Below, one piece after another: positions 1-8,843 of a DNA stretch of 64,000 nucleotides; within the stretch, counting starts at the first letter, position 1, and the number at the start of each line of letters is the position of its first letter. Source of the DNA: Azospirillum sp. 412522 (GTDB lineage: Bacteria; Pseudomonadota; Alphaproteobacteria; Azospirillales; Azospirillaceae); contig NZ_RWIJ01000028.1 in assembly GCF_019805165.1 (NCBI RefSeq), positions 18,300-82,299 on the forward strand, in the 5' to 3' direction. A program made the translations under genes and the position numbers. The notes under the pieces are model-generated. The model was not told the origin of the DNA. It did no database searches and saw only the letters and a list, made by a program, of their open reading frames with translations.

Positions 1-527
1 TATCCAAGTGATCGCTTTTTCGCCGGTGGAGGTAAGCACAGGGATAGGGTCCGTCGATGGCCCGGATGCCTTTCGTGCTGCCTGCTATGGCCATGATCCT
101 TGCGCATAGGCTTGGGCTTGGGGCTTGGGCAGGGGCTCGACGGCGGGAGCGGCACGGCATCGGGCCGCCATCGCGGCGCACACCCTTCGCCGCCATGGCA
201 ACATAATTTCGCGGCGGTGAAATTTGCCCGCCTCTTAGGGCTACCTCTTCCGTATAGCGGAAGGCCGGGAACTATCTTTTCTTCCCCTTGGAAAAGAGGT
301 TGACGGCCACTCGTCCCATTGAAAAGCATGCGAGAGCCGGTGTGGCCGATGGTCGCAAGAACCTTTTAATACTTGCGTTGCCATGATTGCGCACAACGCG
401 GAATTGCGGCCCAGCGGGAGCCGCGGACGCCCGGCCAGAGTTCGTGCCGGCCTTGTTTCGTGCAGATCGACATTTCGTGCAGACCGACCAGCAGCCACCA
501 CCCCCGTTCCCAAGGGACACCGACGCC
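1..527. other. Intergenic region upstream of the chemoreceptor gene
   Basis: No gene with a believable ribosome binding site or protein resemblance was found here. The stretch holds a short G-rich run of repeated GGCTTGG units around 109-138 and a small hairpin with CTTCCG/CGGAAG arms at 247-263. The last 150 bases before the chemoreceptor are less GC-rich and probably carry its promoter, but I cannot place a convincing -35/-10 pair. The start of the window may include the end of an upstream gene that cannot be recognised. Confidence 0.5.
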
Positions 528-3176
528 ATGACCACCGCCGCACCCGCCGTCACGCAGTCCGGCTCCACCGCCTCCTCCGGCAAGGCGGCCGGGCGCCGGC
601 TCGGCGTGCGGGCCAAGCTGATGCTGGCCTTCGCCGGCATGGCGGCGATGACGGTGGCGGCCAGCGCGGTCGGGCTGATGTCCTTTTCCGCGGTCGAGCG
701 GCCGATGACCCAGATCGCCGACACCAACCTGCCGGAAATGGGGCTGGCGACCCGGCTGGCCGGCGAAAGCGGCGCCATCGCCTCCGCCGCGCCGATGCTG
801 GACAGCGCCGGCAGCCAGGAGGAGCGGGAAGCTCTCAGGACGGAAGCGCAGGCGCGCGCCCGCGGCTTCCTGTCGCTGTTGGACGAGCTGGCCGCCCGCC
901 GGCCGCAGGACCCGCTGCTGACGGAGGTGCGCGAGACCGGCAACGCACTGATCGCCACGCTGGACCGCATCAACGACGGCGTGGCGAAACGCCTGTCCGT
1001 GCACGACCGCCGCGAGGCGGCCTCCACCCGGCTGGCCCAGACCTATGACGGCTTCCTCAAGACCCTGGCGCCGCTGGTCGAGGGGTCCGGCCAAGCCCTG
1101 CAGGAGAAGGGCATGGCGCTCGACGGCGGCACCGACCGCGAGATGGGGGCCTTGTCGGACGCGGTGCGGTCGATGATCGCGCTCTACGACCTGCGCGGCG
1201 CCATCGCCCGCTCGCTCGACGCCATGAACCGCGCCGGCACGGCGCAGGACGCCAAGGCCGTCGGCGACCTGCAGCAGACCTACCTGGAAGCCTCGTCCCA
1301 GGTGCCGGGCGCGCTCGGCACGCTCGGCGACCGTCTGGCCGCCGACACCGGTGCGAAGATCGAGACGCTGCTGCTGTTCGGCTATGGCAAGGACAACGTG
1401 TTCGACCTGCGCCGCGCCGCCCTGGACGGGACCGGCGGACCGGCGGCGGACCGGCGGCTGGCCGAACGGCTCGACGACGCCCGGACCCAGGCCGCCCAAC
1501 TGATCGACAGCCTGTCGGTACCGCTGCGCAAGGTGCAGAGCGACATCAAGCGCGCCAATTTCGACATCCGCTCCCAGGTGCAGGACGCGGTGCAGGACCT
1601 GCTCGGCCGCGGACTGGAGCAGTTCCGCACCAACCTGGAGCTGTCGACCTACGGCACCGCCCTGACCGGCGCCCTGAACGAGGCGGCGCAGGCCCCCGAC
1701 GCCGCCCGGCTGGATCTGCTGGAAAAGCGCTTCGCCACCGCGTCCTCGTCGCTCTTCGAGCGGATCGGCACGCTGCGCGGGCAGGCCGGCGACAACGCCG
1801 CCGGGGAGGCTGCCGGCACCGAGGTGCTGGCCGCGCTGGTGAAGGCGCTGATCGGCTTCGGCCGCGGCGAGGAAGGGGTCATCGCGCTGCGCCGCGGCGA
1901 GCTGGCGGCGATGGCCGAGACCGAGCGGATGCTCGCCGAGAGCCGCCAGCTGGCCCAGCGCTTCGCCGCCACCGTGGATCGCGAGATCGCGGCGATGCGG
2001 GACGAGGCGAAGACGGCCGTCGCCGGCACCGGGGACACCATCGCCGCCGGCCGCAAGATGCTGATCCTGTTCGCCGCCGGCAGCCTGATCGGCGCGGTGG
2101 CGCTGGCCTGGCTGGTGGTCGGCCGCCATATCGTCGCCCGGCTGAGCGCGCTGTCGGACTCCATGCGGGCGATCGCCGAGGGCCGGCTGGATGCGCCGAT
2201 CCCCGCCGCCGGCGCCGACGAGATCGGCGACATGACCCGCGCCCTGACGATCTTCCGCGACACCGCCAACGAGGCGAAGGCCGCCAACGCCCGGGCCGAG
2301 GCGGAGCGCGGCCGGGCGGCCGGCGAGCGCCGCCGCGCCATGGTCGAGATGGCCGGGAATTTCGAGACCAGCGTCCGCGGCGTTCTGGACCGCGTCGCCC
2401 AGGCCGCCGGCGAGATGCAGGACATGGCCGAGCGCATGTCGCGCAGCGCCGACCTGACCGCCGGCGAGGCGAACACCGCCGCCGGCAGCTCCCAGCAGGC
2501 GGAAGGCAACGTCAAGGCGGTCGCCGCCGCGACGGAGGAGCTGTCGGCCTCGATCCAGGAGATCGGCACCCAGGTCCACGCCTCCAGCCAGATCGCCCGC
2601 AAGGCCGCCGACGAGGCTGAGCGCACCGACCGCACGGTGGAAGGGCTTGCCCAGACCGCCGGCCGCATCGGCGAGGTGGTCGGGCTGATCCAGTCGATCG
2701 CCGGCCAGACCAACCTCCTGGCGCTGAACGCCACCATCGAGGCGGCGCGGGCGGGCGAGGCGGGCAAGGGCTTCGCCGTGGTGGCGTCGGAGGTGAAGGG
2801 CCTCGCCACCCAGACGGCGAAGGCGACGGAGGACATCTCCGCCCAGATCGCCGCGATGCAGTCGGTGACGCAGGAGGCGGTCGACGCCATCCGCTCCATC
2901 GCCGGCACCATCCGCGAGGTCAACGAGATCGCCGCCACCATCGCCGCCGCGGTGGAGCAGCAGAGCGCCGCCACCCGCGAGATCGCCCGCAATGTCGGCG
3001 AGGCGGCGGACAGCACCCAGCATGTGCGCGGCAATATCGACAGCGTCGCCGACGCGGCGCGGGAGTCGGGGGAGTCGGCCAGCCGCGTGCTGTCGGCCTC
3101 CTCCACCGTGCAGGACCAGCTGCGTACGCTGGCCGGTCAGGTCGATGGGCTGGTGGAAGAGATGCGGGCGGCCTGA
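528..3176 (+). CDS. Methyl-accepting chemotaxis protein with large periplasmic domain
   Basis: Transmembrane chemoreceptor, 882 residues, expected to signal to CheA/CheW. The order seen is: a basic N-terminus, TM1 at about residues 28-50, a long helical sensor region at about 50-510, TM2 at about 511-530, a HAMP linker to about 582, then an MCP signalling domain. The signalling hairpin tip carries QTNLLALNATIEAARAGE at about 726. The 460-residue sensor region is far larger than the usual 150-250 and I do not recognise its fold. It looks all-alpha. The ATG at 528 was chosen because AAGGGA lies just upstream; the frame stays open further upstream but without a ribosome site. No CheR/CheB-binding pentapeptide is evident at the C-terminus. 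The ligand is unknown. Confidence 0.93.
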   Translation: MTTAAPAVTQSGSTASSGKAAGRRLGVRAKLMLAFAGMAAMTVAASAVGLMSFSAVERPMTQIADTNLPEMGLATRLAGESGAIASAAPMLDSAGSQEEREALRTEAQARARGFLSLLDELAARRPQDPLLTEVRETGNALIATLDRINDGVAKRLSVHDRREAASTRLAQTYDGFLKTLAPLVEGSGQALQEKGMALDGGTDREMGALSDAVRSMIALYDLRGAIARSLDAMNRAGTAQDAKAVGDLQQTYLEASSQVPGALGTLGDRLAADTGAKIETLLLFGYGKDNVFDLRRAALDGTGGPAADRRLAERLDDARTQAAQLIDSLSVPLRKVQSDIKRANFDIRSQVQDAVQDLLGRGLEQFRTNLELSTYGTALTGALNEAAQAPDAARLDLLEKRFATASSSLFERIGTLRGQAGDNAAGEAAGTEVLAALVKALIGFGRGEEGVIALRRGELAAMAETERMLAESRQLAQRFAATVDREIAAMRDEAKTAVAGTGDTIAAGRKMLILFAAGSLIGAVALAWLVVGRHIVARLSALSDSMRAIAEGRLDAPIPAAGADEIGDMTRALTIFRDTANEAKAANARAEAERGRAAGERRRAMVEMAGNFETSVRGVLDRVAQAAGEMQDMAERMSRSADLTAGEANTAAGSSQQAEGNVKAVAAATEELSASIQEIGTQVHASSQIARKAADEAERTDRTVEGLAQTAGRIGEVVGLIQSIAGQTNLLALNATIEAARAGEAGKGFAVVASEVKGLATQTAKATEDISAQIAAMQSVTQEAVDAIRSIAGTIREVNEIAATIAAAVEQQSAATREIARNVGEAADSTQHVRGNIDSVADAARESGESASRVLSASSTVQDQLRTLAGQVDGLVEEMRAA

Positions 3177-3204
3177 CGTAGGGTCTTGGGATGAAGGCGG
3201 CGGG

Positions 3205-3918
3205 CTACGGCCCGTCCGCCAGCTCCCGCAGGGCGTCCACGCCGCAGCGGAAGCGGTTGGGCCGCAGTTCTTCCAGCAGGCCCTGGCGCTTCAGCTCGGC
3301 GACGACGCGGCTGGCGGTCTCGGTGGTGATGCCCAGCACGGCGCCGACATCCTCCCGCCCGAAGAAGTCGCATTCGCCGCGCTCGTCCACCAGGGTCAGG
3401 AACAGCCGGGCGACCCGCGCCCGGGCGCTGCCGGTGCCGAGTTCGACCAGGAAGGCGTCGGCCCGCTCCACCGCCCGATGCCAGCGCTGCATCAACTGCC
3501 GGTGCAGGTGCTGCGTCTCCTCCGACAGGCGCTGGATGACCGCGCGCGGGATGCGGCAGGTCAGGACGGGATGGATGGCGATGGCGGTGTGGCGGTAGGG
3601 TTCGCCCAGCACCGCCTCCAGCCCGGCGGTGTCGCCGGTGCGCAGGAGCCGGACGATGCGCTGGCCGCCGTTGGGCAGATACTGCACCAGCTTCACCAGC
3701 CCGCTGCGCACGGTGTAGAGGGCGGCCGGCTCGTCGCCGACATGGTAGAGCGCCGCCCCCGGCGCCACCGTCATCTCGTCGATCGGCAGATGGATCAGGT
3801 TGAAATCGGGTTCCGTCAGGTCGGCGAACAGCGCAGTGTCCCGGATGCCGCACCCCCGGCAGTTCGCCAGCCCCCGCCATGCCGAGTCGATGCCGGTCTT
3901 CTTCACGCTCATGTCCAT
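3205..3918 (-). CDS. Crp/Fnr-family transcriptional regulator
   Basis: A 237-residue regulator. A cyclic-nucleotide-binding-like beta barrel lies at about 35-140, a dimerisation helix at about 140-165, and a Crp-type helix-turn-helix at the C-terminus (LGITTETASRVVAELKRQG). The N-terminus has a CRGC pair (C20, C23) like the start of the FNR iron-sulfur cluster motif, but the other expected positions are not cysteine (residue 16 is Gly, 29 is Ala). One further Cys lies near residue 120, in TCRIPR. It could therefore be a degenerate FNR relative that binds a different cofactor, or one with no cluster. It stands between the chemoreceptor (convergent) and the ABC protein gene (same strand, 91 bp away). 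The target genes cannot be told from the sequence. Confidence 0.9.
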   Translation of the reverse strand: MDMSVKKTGIDSAWRGLANCRGCGIRDTALFADLTEPDFNLIHLPIDEMTVAPGAALYHVGDEPAALYTVRSGLVKLVQYLPNGGQRIVRLLRTGDTAGLEAVLGEPYRHTAIAIHPVLTCRIPRAVIQRLSEETQHLHRQLMQRWHRAVERADAFLVELGTGSARARVARLFLTLVDERGECDFFGREDVGAVLGITTETASRVVAELKRQGLLEELRPNRFRCGVDALRELADGP

Positions 3919-4009
3919 GATTGGCGGGGCGGCGATGTTGTGGGTACGAACGGTGTGCGCCGCGCAGTGTGGCAGCTTTCCGGTCGGGTTCCAAGTTTAC
4001 GGGGAACTC

Positions 4010-5851
4010 CTACGCCGCGCTTTCCGCCACCGGCGGGACTTCGCGGAATTCCTCGCGCAGGGTGACGGCGCCGTTGGTCCGTTCCAGCACCAGCTTGCGG
4101 CTGTGATGGGCGTCCAGCCCGGCGTGATGGCCGATGGTCAGCAGGGTGGCTTGCGGCAGCTCGCGTTCCATCAGGCTCAGCAGCTCCTCCTCCGCCGGAG
4201 GATCGAGGCTGTCGGTGGCGTCCTCCAGGAAGATCCAGTCGGGGCGGCGGATCAGCAGCCGGGCGAAGCCCAGGCGCTGGCGTTCCGGCACCGACAGCAC
4301 CTCGTCCCAATGGTCGCGGCTGTCCAGCCGGTCGATCAGATCGGGAAGCCCGACGTTGGTCAGCGCTTCGGCCGCCTTGTCGTCGCCGACCGACGAGGCG
4401 GTGCCGGGATAGGCCAGCACCGCGCGCAGGCTGGCATGCGGCAGGTAGGGGCGTTCGGGCATGAAGAAGACGCGGGTGTGGGCCGGCAGGGTGATCAGCC
4501 CGCGGCCCCAGGGCCAGACGCCGGCCACGGCGCGGAACAGGCGGATGGTCGCCGTGGCGTCGCCGCCGATCAGCACGCGGTCGCCCGGCCGCACCTCCAG
4601 GTCGAAGGGATGGACGACGGCCGTGCCGTTCGGCTCGTCGATGCCGACGCCGCGGAAGGTCAGGGCGTCGTGCTCGTCGGCGCGCACCACCTGGATGTGG
4701 CCGTCCGGCACGTTGCAGACGTCGCGGTCCAGCCGCACCAGCGCGTCGTGCAGGTTCAGCACCCGCTCCACCGACGCCCGCCATTCGGCCACGCGCGGCA
4801 GGTTGTCGATGGGCCAGGACAGGGCGCCCACCGTCTGCTGGAAGGCCTGCGCCGTCTGCATCAGCACGCCCAGCGTAATCGTGCCGGCGATATAGCGGGG
4901 GGCGGCGACCAGGATCGGGAAGGCGGCGGACAGCACGGAATAGCTGGCGCTGAACACCATCATGTGGCTGAGCGCGCGGGTCTGGCCGGTCCAGCCCCGC
5001 ACCACCCCGCCGAACAGGCCGGAGAGATACCCGCGCTCGGCCGATTCCCCGTGCAGCAGGGCGATGGTCTGGCCGTTCTCGCGGATGCGGGCCAGCGCGA
5101 AGCGGAAGTCGGCCTCGTAGCCCTGGCGCCGGTTGACCGCGGTGACCAGCGGCTGGCCGATCAGCATGGCGATGGTGGTGCCCATCGCGGCATAGAGCAG
5201 AGCCACGAACAGCAGATGGCCCGGCACCGAAAGCTCGGTGCCCAGCAGCGTGACCGACAGGGTGCCGGACAGCATCCACAGGATGTTGGTGAAGCTGATC
5301 AGCAGAAGCGCGCAGTAGGTCAGCGAATGGCCGAGGTCGATCGCCATCTCCGCCGTGATGCGGATGTCCTCGGCGATGCGGCCGTCGGGATTGTCGTGCT
5401 CGCCCGGCATGTAGGCGATCTGGTGGTGGCGGCCGCGGCGCAGCCAGTCCTCCAGCAGCTTGCGGGTCAGCCAGTCGCGCCAGCCCATCTGCAGCCGGCG
5501 CTTCACCCGCAGATGCAGCACGACGATGACGATGTTGTATAGGATGATCAGCCCGACCAGACCGATCATGGTCAGGAAGCGGTCCATGGAACGCTGTTCG
5601 AGCGCGTCGAACAGCCGCTCGCTCCACAGGTTGATCAGGACGGGGACCGAGACCTGCCCGACCGTCAGCACGAACAGGGCGACGGTCAGCGCCCACACCG
5701 TCACCCGCGACCGCCCGTGCCAGTAGCCCCCCGCGAGATCAAGGAAACGGCGGGCGAAGCCGGGCGTGCCGCCACCGGATGCGTCACCGGCGCCGTCGCC
5801 AGCCTCTCCGCCCTTCCTACTGCCGCCTGTCTTGCCGGTCATGCCGCCCAT
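4010..5851 (-). CDS. ABC exporter of the YddA/SbmA-like family with degenerate ATPase
   Basis: A 613-residue fusion of a six-helix membrane domain (about 35-380, with the GEHDNPDGRIAEDIR motif typical of the ABC_membrane_2/SbmA family) and a C-terminal nucleotide-binding domain. Every ATPase motif is altered. The Walker A region near residue 426 reads GGDATATIRLF, with no GK[ST]. The signature near 517 reads LSVPERQR instead of LSxGEQQR. Walker B near 540 reads WIFLEDATDSLD, with the usual Asp-Glu order inverted. The DNA was re-read over these segments and the frame is clean, so this is not an apparent frameshift. SbmA/BacA relatives lack the ATPase domain and run on the proton gradient, so this could be a vestigial-ATPase transporter. 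Substrate unknown; peptides or hydrophobic compounds are the family norm. The GH1 gene is read toward it on the same strand. Confidence 0.85.
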   Translation of the reverse strand: MGGMTGKTGGSRKGGEAGDGAGDASGGGTPGFARRFLDLAGGYWHGRSRVTVWALTVALFVLTVGQVSVPVLINLWSERLFDALEQRSMDRFLTMIGLVGLIILYNIVIVVLHLRVKRRLQMGWRDWLTRKLLEDWLRRGRHHQIAYMPGEHDNPDGRIAEDIRITAEMAIDLGHSLTYCALLLISFTNILWMLSGTLSVTLLGTELSVPGHLLFVALLYAAMGTTIAMLIGQPLVTAVNRRQGYEADFRFALARIRENGQTIALLHGESAERGYLSGLFGGVVRGWTGQTRALSHMMVFSASYSVLSAAFPILVAAPRYIAGTITLGVLMQTAQAFQQTVGALSWPIDNLPRVAEWRASVERVLNLHDALVRLDRDVCNVPDGHIQVVRADEHDALTFRGVGIDEPNGTAVVHPFDLEVRPGDRVLIGGDATATIRLFRAVAGVWPWGRGLITLPAHTRVFFMPERPYLPHASLRAVLAYPGTASSVGDDKAAEALTNVGLPDLIDRLDSRDHWDEVLSVPERQRLGFARLLIRRPDWIFLEDATDSLDPPAEEELLSLMERELPQATLLTIGHHAGLDAHHSRKLVLERTNGAVTLREEFREVPPVAESAA

Positions 5852-5944
5852 CCCGGGGCTTCCGCCCTTGCTTCTCTACCGTCCGTATAACTGACGAATA
5901 GGGTGTGACAGGCCGAAAGTACAGGGGTGGCCGCGAAAGAACGG

Positions 5945-7309
5945 TTAAAGCCTGCCGGTTCTCACCACCTCAGCGAGGAAGCGGTAGCTGTCCTTCGGCA
6001 TGCGCTCCAACGTGTCGTAATCGACCCGCACGATGCCGAAGCGTTTCGACAGGCCGTAGGCCCATTCGAAATTGTCCAGCAGGCTCCAGCACAGGTAGCC
6101 CGTGACGTTGCAGCCGTCGGCCAGGGCATCCGCCACCGCTTCCAGATGCTCGCGGTAGAACAGCACCCGCTCGGCATCGTGGATCTGGCCGTCCGGTGTC
6201 ACCACGTCGTCATAGGCGCAGCCGTTCTCCGCGATGAAGACGGCGGGGTTGCCGTAATCGGTGCGGAGTTCGGTCAGCAGGTCGTACAGCCCCTCCGGCT
6301 GCACCGGCCAAGCCATACCGGTCCAGCGCCGGCACTGCGCCTCGCCCCAGCCGACGGCGAAGGGCCGCCCCTCCTCATGCTTCATCGTCATGCGGGAATA
6401 GTAGTTGATGCCCAGCAGGTCGATGGGATAACGGATCGCCTCCTCGTCGCCGGGCAGCACGAACTCCGCCATCTGCTCGGCCAGCGGCGCCGGGATTTGG
6501 CCGCGCATCAGCCCGTCCAGCGCCACCCGGTTCCACACCGCGTCCCAGCGGGCGGCGGCGGCGACATCCTCCGGCCGGTCGCTGTCGGGAACGGCGGGTT
6601 GCAGATTGAGGACGGTGCCGAGCGTCAGGCCGGATTGTTCCGCCGCGATGGCGCGCAGGGCGGCGGCCTGCGCCAGATTCTGGTGGTGCAGGGCGCGCAG
6701 GATGCCCGGCTCGCCCAGCCTGTGGCCGGGGGCGTGCTCGCCCATGCCATAGCCGTGGATGGCGACGACGTTCGGCTCGTTCAGCATCATCCAGGTCCTG
6801 ACCCGGTCGGCCAGCCGGGCGGTGACGATGCGGGCGTAATCGGCGAAGGGGCCGACGATCTCCCGCCCCTGCCAGCCGCCGGCATCCTCAAGCGGCTGCG
6901 GCAGGTCCCAGTGGTAGAGGCAGGCCATCGGCGTGATCCCCGCCTCCAGCAGCGCATCGACCAGCCGGTCGTAGAAGTCGAGGCCGCGCGTCTCCATCGC
7001 CCCGGTCCCCGTCGGCAGGATGCGCGGCCAGGCGATGGAGAAGCGGTAGCTGTCGAAGCCCGCCGCCTTCATCAGCGCGATGTCTTCCGCGTAGCGGTGG
7101 TAATGGTCGCAGGCCACCGCGGCGCTGCTGCCGTCCATGATGCGGCCTTGTGCGGTGAAGGTGTCCCACACACAAGGGCCGCGCCCGTCGGCGTCCAGCG
7201 CCCCTTCGATCTGGTAGGCGGCGGTGGAGGCGCCCCAGCGGAAATCGGGCGGAAAGCTCAGCGGCTTGGCATCGTCGGCCAGGGACACGGGCTGGCTGAA
7301 GCTGTCCAT
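5945..7309 (-). CDS. Beta-glucosidase, glycoside hydrolase family 1
   Basis: Retaining beta-glycosidase, 454 residues, hydrolysing beta-linked glucosides. It shows the family N-terminus (FRWGASTAAYQIEGA), the acid/base glutamate in LNEPN and the nucleophile glutamate in AENG, both intact. There is no signal peptide, so it is cytoplasmic. The start at 7309 was chosen because GGAGG lies just upstream. A longer frame reaching 7372 adds 21 residues that do not fit the family. It is divergent from the GH4 gene, with about 210 bp between the starts, suggesting a shared control region for glycoside use. The ABC protein gene lies 93 bp upstream on the same strand. Confidence 0.93.
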   Translation of the reverse strand: MDSFSQPVSLADDAKPLSFPPDFRWGASTAAYQIEGALDADGRGPCVWDTFTAQGRIMDGSSAAVACDHYHRYAEDIALMKAAGFDSYRFSIAWPRILPTGTGAMETRGLDFYDRLVDALLEAGITPMACLYHWDLPQPLEDAGGWQGREIVGPFADYARIVTARLADRVRTWMMLNEPNVVAIHGYGMGEHAPGHRLGEPGILRALHHQNLAQAAALRAIAAEQSGLTLGTVLNLQPAVPDSDRPEDVAAAARWDAVWNRVALDGLMRGQIPAPLAEQMAEFVLPGDEEAIRYPIDLLGINYYSRMTMKHEEGRPFAVGWGEAQCRRWTGMAWPVQPEGLYDLLTELRTDYGNPAVFIAENGCAYDDVVTPDGQIHDAERVLFYREHLEAVADALADGCNVTGYLCWSLLDNFEWAYGLSKRFGIVRVDYDTLERMPKDSYRFLAEVVRTGRL

Positions 7310-7519
7310 CTTTATCCTCCCACGGGGATGTCCGTTCCACCAAGCATGCCCCAGCCGGGCTTGCTTCGCCATGGGACAAGCATGCGGACGGTGCGAGCGC
7401 GACGCGGTGGCGCAGCCGGAGGTGGCTGCATGCGGGAGACTGTGCGGACCTGTCCGGAAGGCGTAGCCTTGGTTCCCGAAGACGGCGGTCAGCCGCTCCG
7501 TTCACGGAGGAAGCCCACC

Positions 7520-8830
7520 ATGTCCGACAGCATCGGGTCCAACACCACCAAGATCGTCTTCATCGGCGCCGGCAGCGCCGCCTTCGGGCTCAGCCTGTTC
7601 CAGGACCTGTTCTCCACCCGCGAGCTGGCCGGCAGCACCCTGACGCTGGTCGACACCGATGCCGACGCGCTCGACCGCATGGCGGCATTGGCCGAGGTGC
7701 TGAACCACCGCGGCCCGGGGGTTGGCGGGGCCGGCCTCGTCATCGAGAAGACCACCGACCGCAAGGCCGCCCTCCAGGGGGCGAGCTTCGTGCTGTGCGC
7801 CGTCGCCATCGACCGCAACCGGCTGTGGAAGCTGGATTTCGAGGTGCCGAGGAAGCATGGCATCCGTCACACGCTGGGCGAGAACGGCGGCCCCGGCGGG
7901 CTGTTCTTCACGCTGCGCACCCTGCCGCTGATCGTCGACATCGCCCGCGACGTCGAGGCGATCTGCCCAGACGCGCTGTTCATCAACCTGTCGAACCCGG
8001 AAAGCCGCATCGTGCTGGGGCTGTCGCGCTGCACCGGGGTGCGGACGCTGGGGCTCTGCCACGGCATCTTCCTGGCGCGCTGGTTCGTCTGCCAGATCCT
8101 GGGCATGGCGGAAAAGGAGGTCGATGTCTGGGGCGCCGGGCTGAACCATTTCCAGTGGCTGACCGCCATCCGCGAGAAGGCGACGGGGCGCGACCTCTAC
8201 CCGCTGCTGCGCGAGAGGGAGGCGGCGCACGACCCGAGCTTCACCCCGCTGGCGCGGCGCCTGTTCCACGCCTTCGGCCTGTGGGTCACGCCGAGCGACG
8301 ACCACACCGGCGAGTTCCTGCCCTATGGCTGGGAAGCGGGGGAGCACGGCTTCGACTTCCAGCATGACGAGGAGGGCCGCGTCATCCTGCGCGACCTGAT
8401 GGACGGCGTCATCGCCGGCAGCCGGCCGGTCCCCGAGGACTGGACGAAGCCATCCTGGGGCGAACGGGCGGTGGCGGTGATCGCCGGCATGCTGCACAAC
8501 CAGAAGCGCTTCATCGAAAGCGGCATCGTCATCAACCGCGGCGTCATCCCCGGCCTGCCGGACGAGCTGGCGGTGGAGGTGCCCGTGATCGCGGATGCGG
8601 CCGGGGTCCACCCGCTGTCGCTCGGCCGCCTGCCCGACGGCATCGTCAAGCTGCTGTCGGTGCAGGCCAACGTGCAGCAATTGTCGGTGGAAGCGGCGCT
8701 GCACGGGTCGAAGGAGCTGGCTCTACAGGCCCTGCTGATCGACCCGGTGGTGAATTCCAGTACGGCGGCGGCGGCCATCCTGGACGAGCTGTGGGAAGCG
8801 AACCGGCCCTACATCCGGGCCTGTCTCTGA
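7520..8830 (+). CDS. Glycoside hydrolase family 4 (NAD-dependent alpha-glycosidase)
   Basis: A 436-residue cytoplasmic enzyme of family GH4. This family uses NAD and a divalent metal in an oxidation-elimination mechanism. Visible features are the Rossmann start KIVFIGAGSAAFG, a NLSNPES segment, the metal-binding Cys-His (GLCHG) and the GLNHFQWL segment. These place it with the alpha-glucosidase, alpha-galactosidase and alpha-galacturonidase members. The exact sugar cannot be decided from the sequence. The ATG at 7520 follows a GGAGG 10 bases upstream. The same frame is open for 1.6 kb upstream, but that part is the antisense of the GH1 gene. Divergent to GH1 and convergent with the MFS transporter. 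Confidence 0.9.
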   Translation: MSDSIGSNTTKIVFIGAGSAAFGLSLFQDLFSTRELAGSTLTLVDTDADALDRMAALAEVLNHRGPGVGGAGLVIEKTTDRKAALQGASFVLCAVAIDRNRLWKLDFEVPRKHGIRHTLGENGGPGGLFFTLRTLPLIVDIARDVEAICPDALFINLSNPESRIVLGLSRCTGVRTLGLCHGIFLARWFVCQILGMAEKEVDVWGAGLNHFQWLTAIREKATGRDLYPLLREREAAHDPSFTPLARRLFHAFGLWVTPSDDHTGEFLPYGWEAGEHGFDFQHDEEGRVILRDLMDGVIAGSRPVPEDWTKPSWGERAVAVIAGMLHNQKRFIESGIVINRGVIPGLPDELAVEVPVIADAAGVHPLSLGRLPDGIVKLLSVQANVQQLSVEAALHGSKELALQALLIDPVVNSSTAAAAILDELWEANRPYIRACL

Positions 8831-8843
8831 CCCCGCCGGCCCG

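Noticed and set aside
247..263. Small CTTCCG/CGGAAG hairpin as a terminator
   Set aside because: Short six-base stem with no T-run on either side and no known upstream gene end.
366..3023. An 885-codon minus-strand frame
   Set aside because: It mirrors the chemoreceptor gene and has no domain or ribosome site.
5927..7519. N-terminal extension of the GH4 frame
   Set aside because: The upstream 530 codons are antisense to the GH1 gene; the real start at 7520 has a ribosome site.
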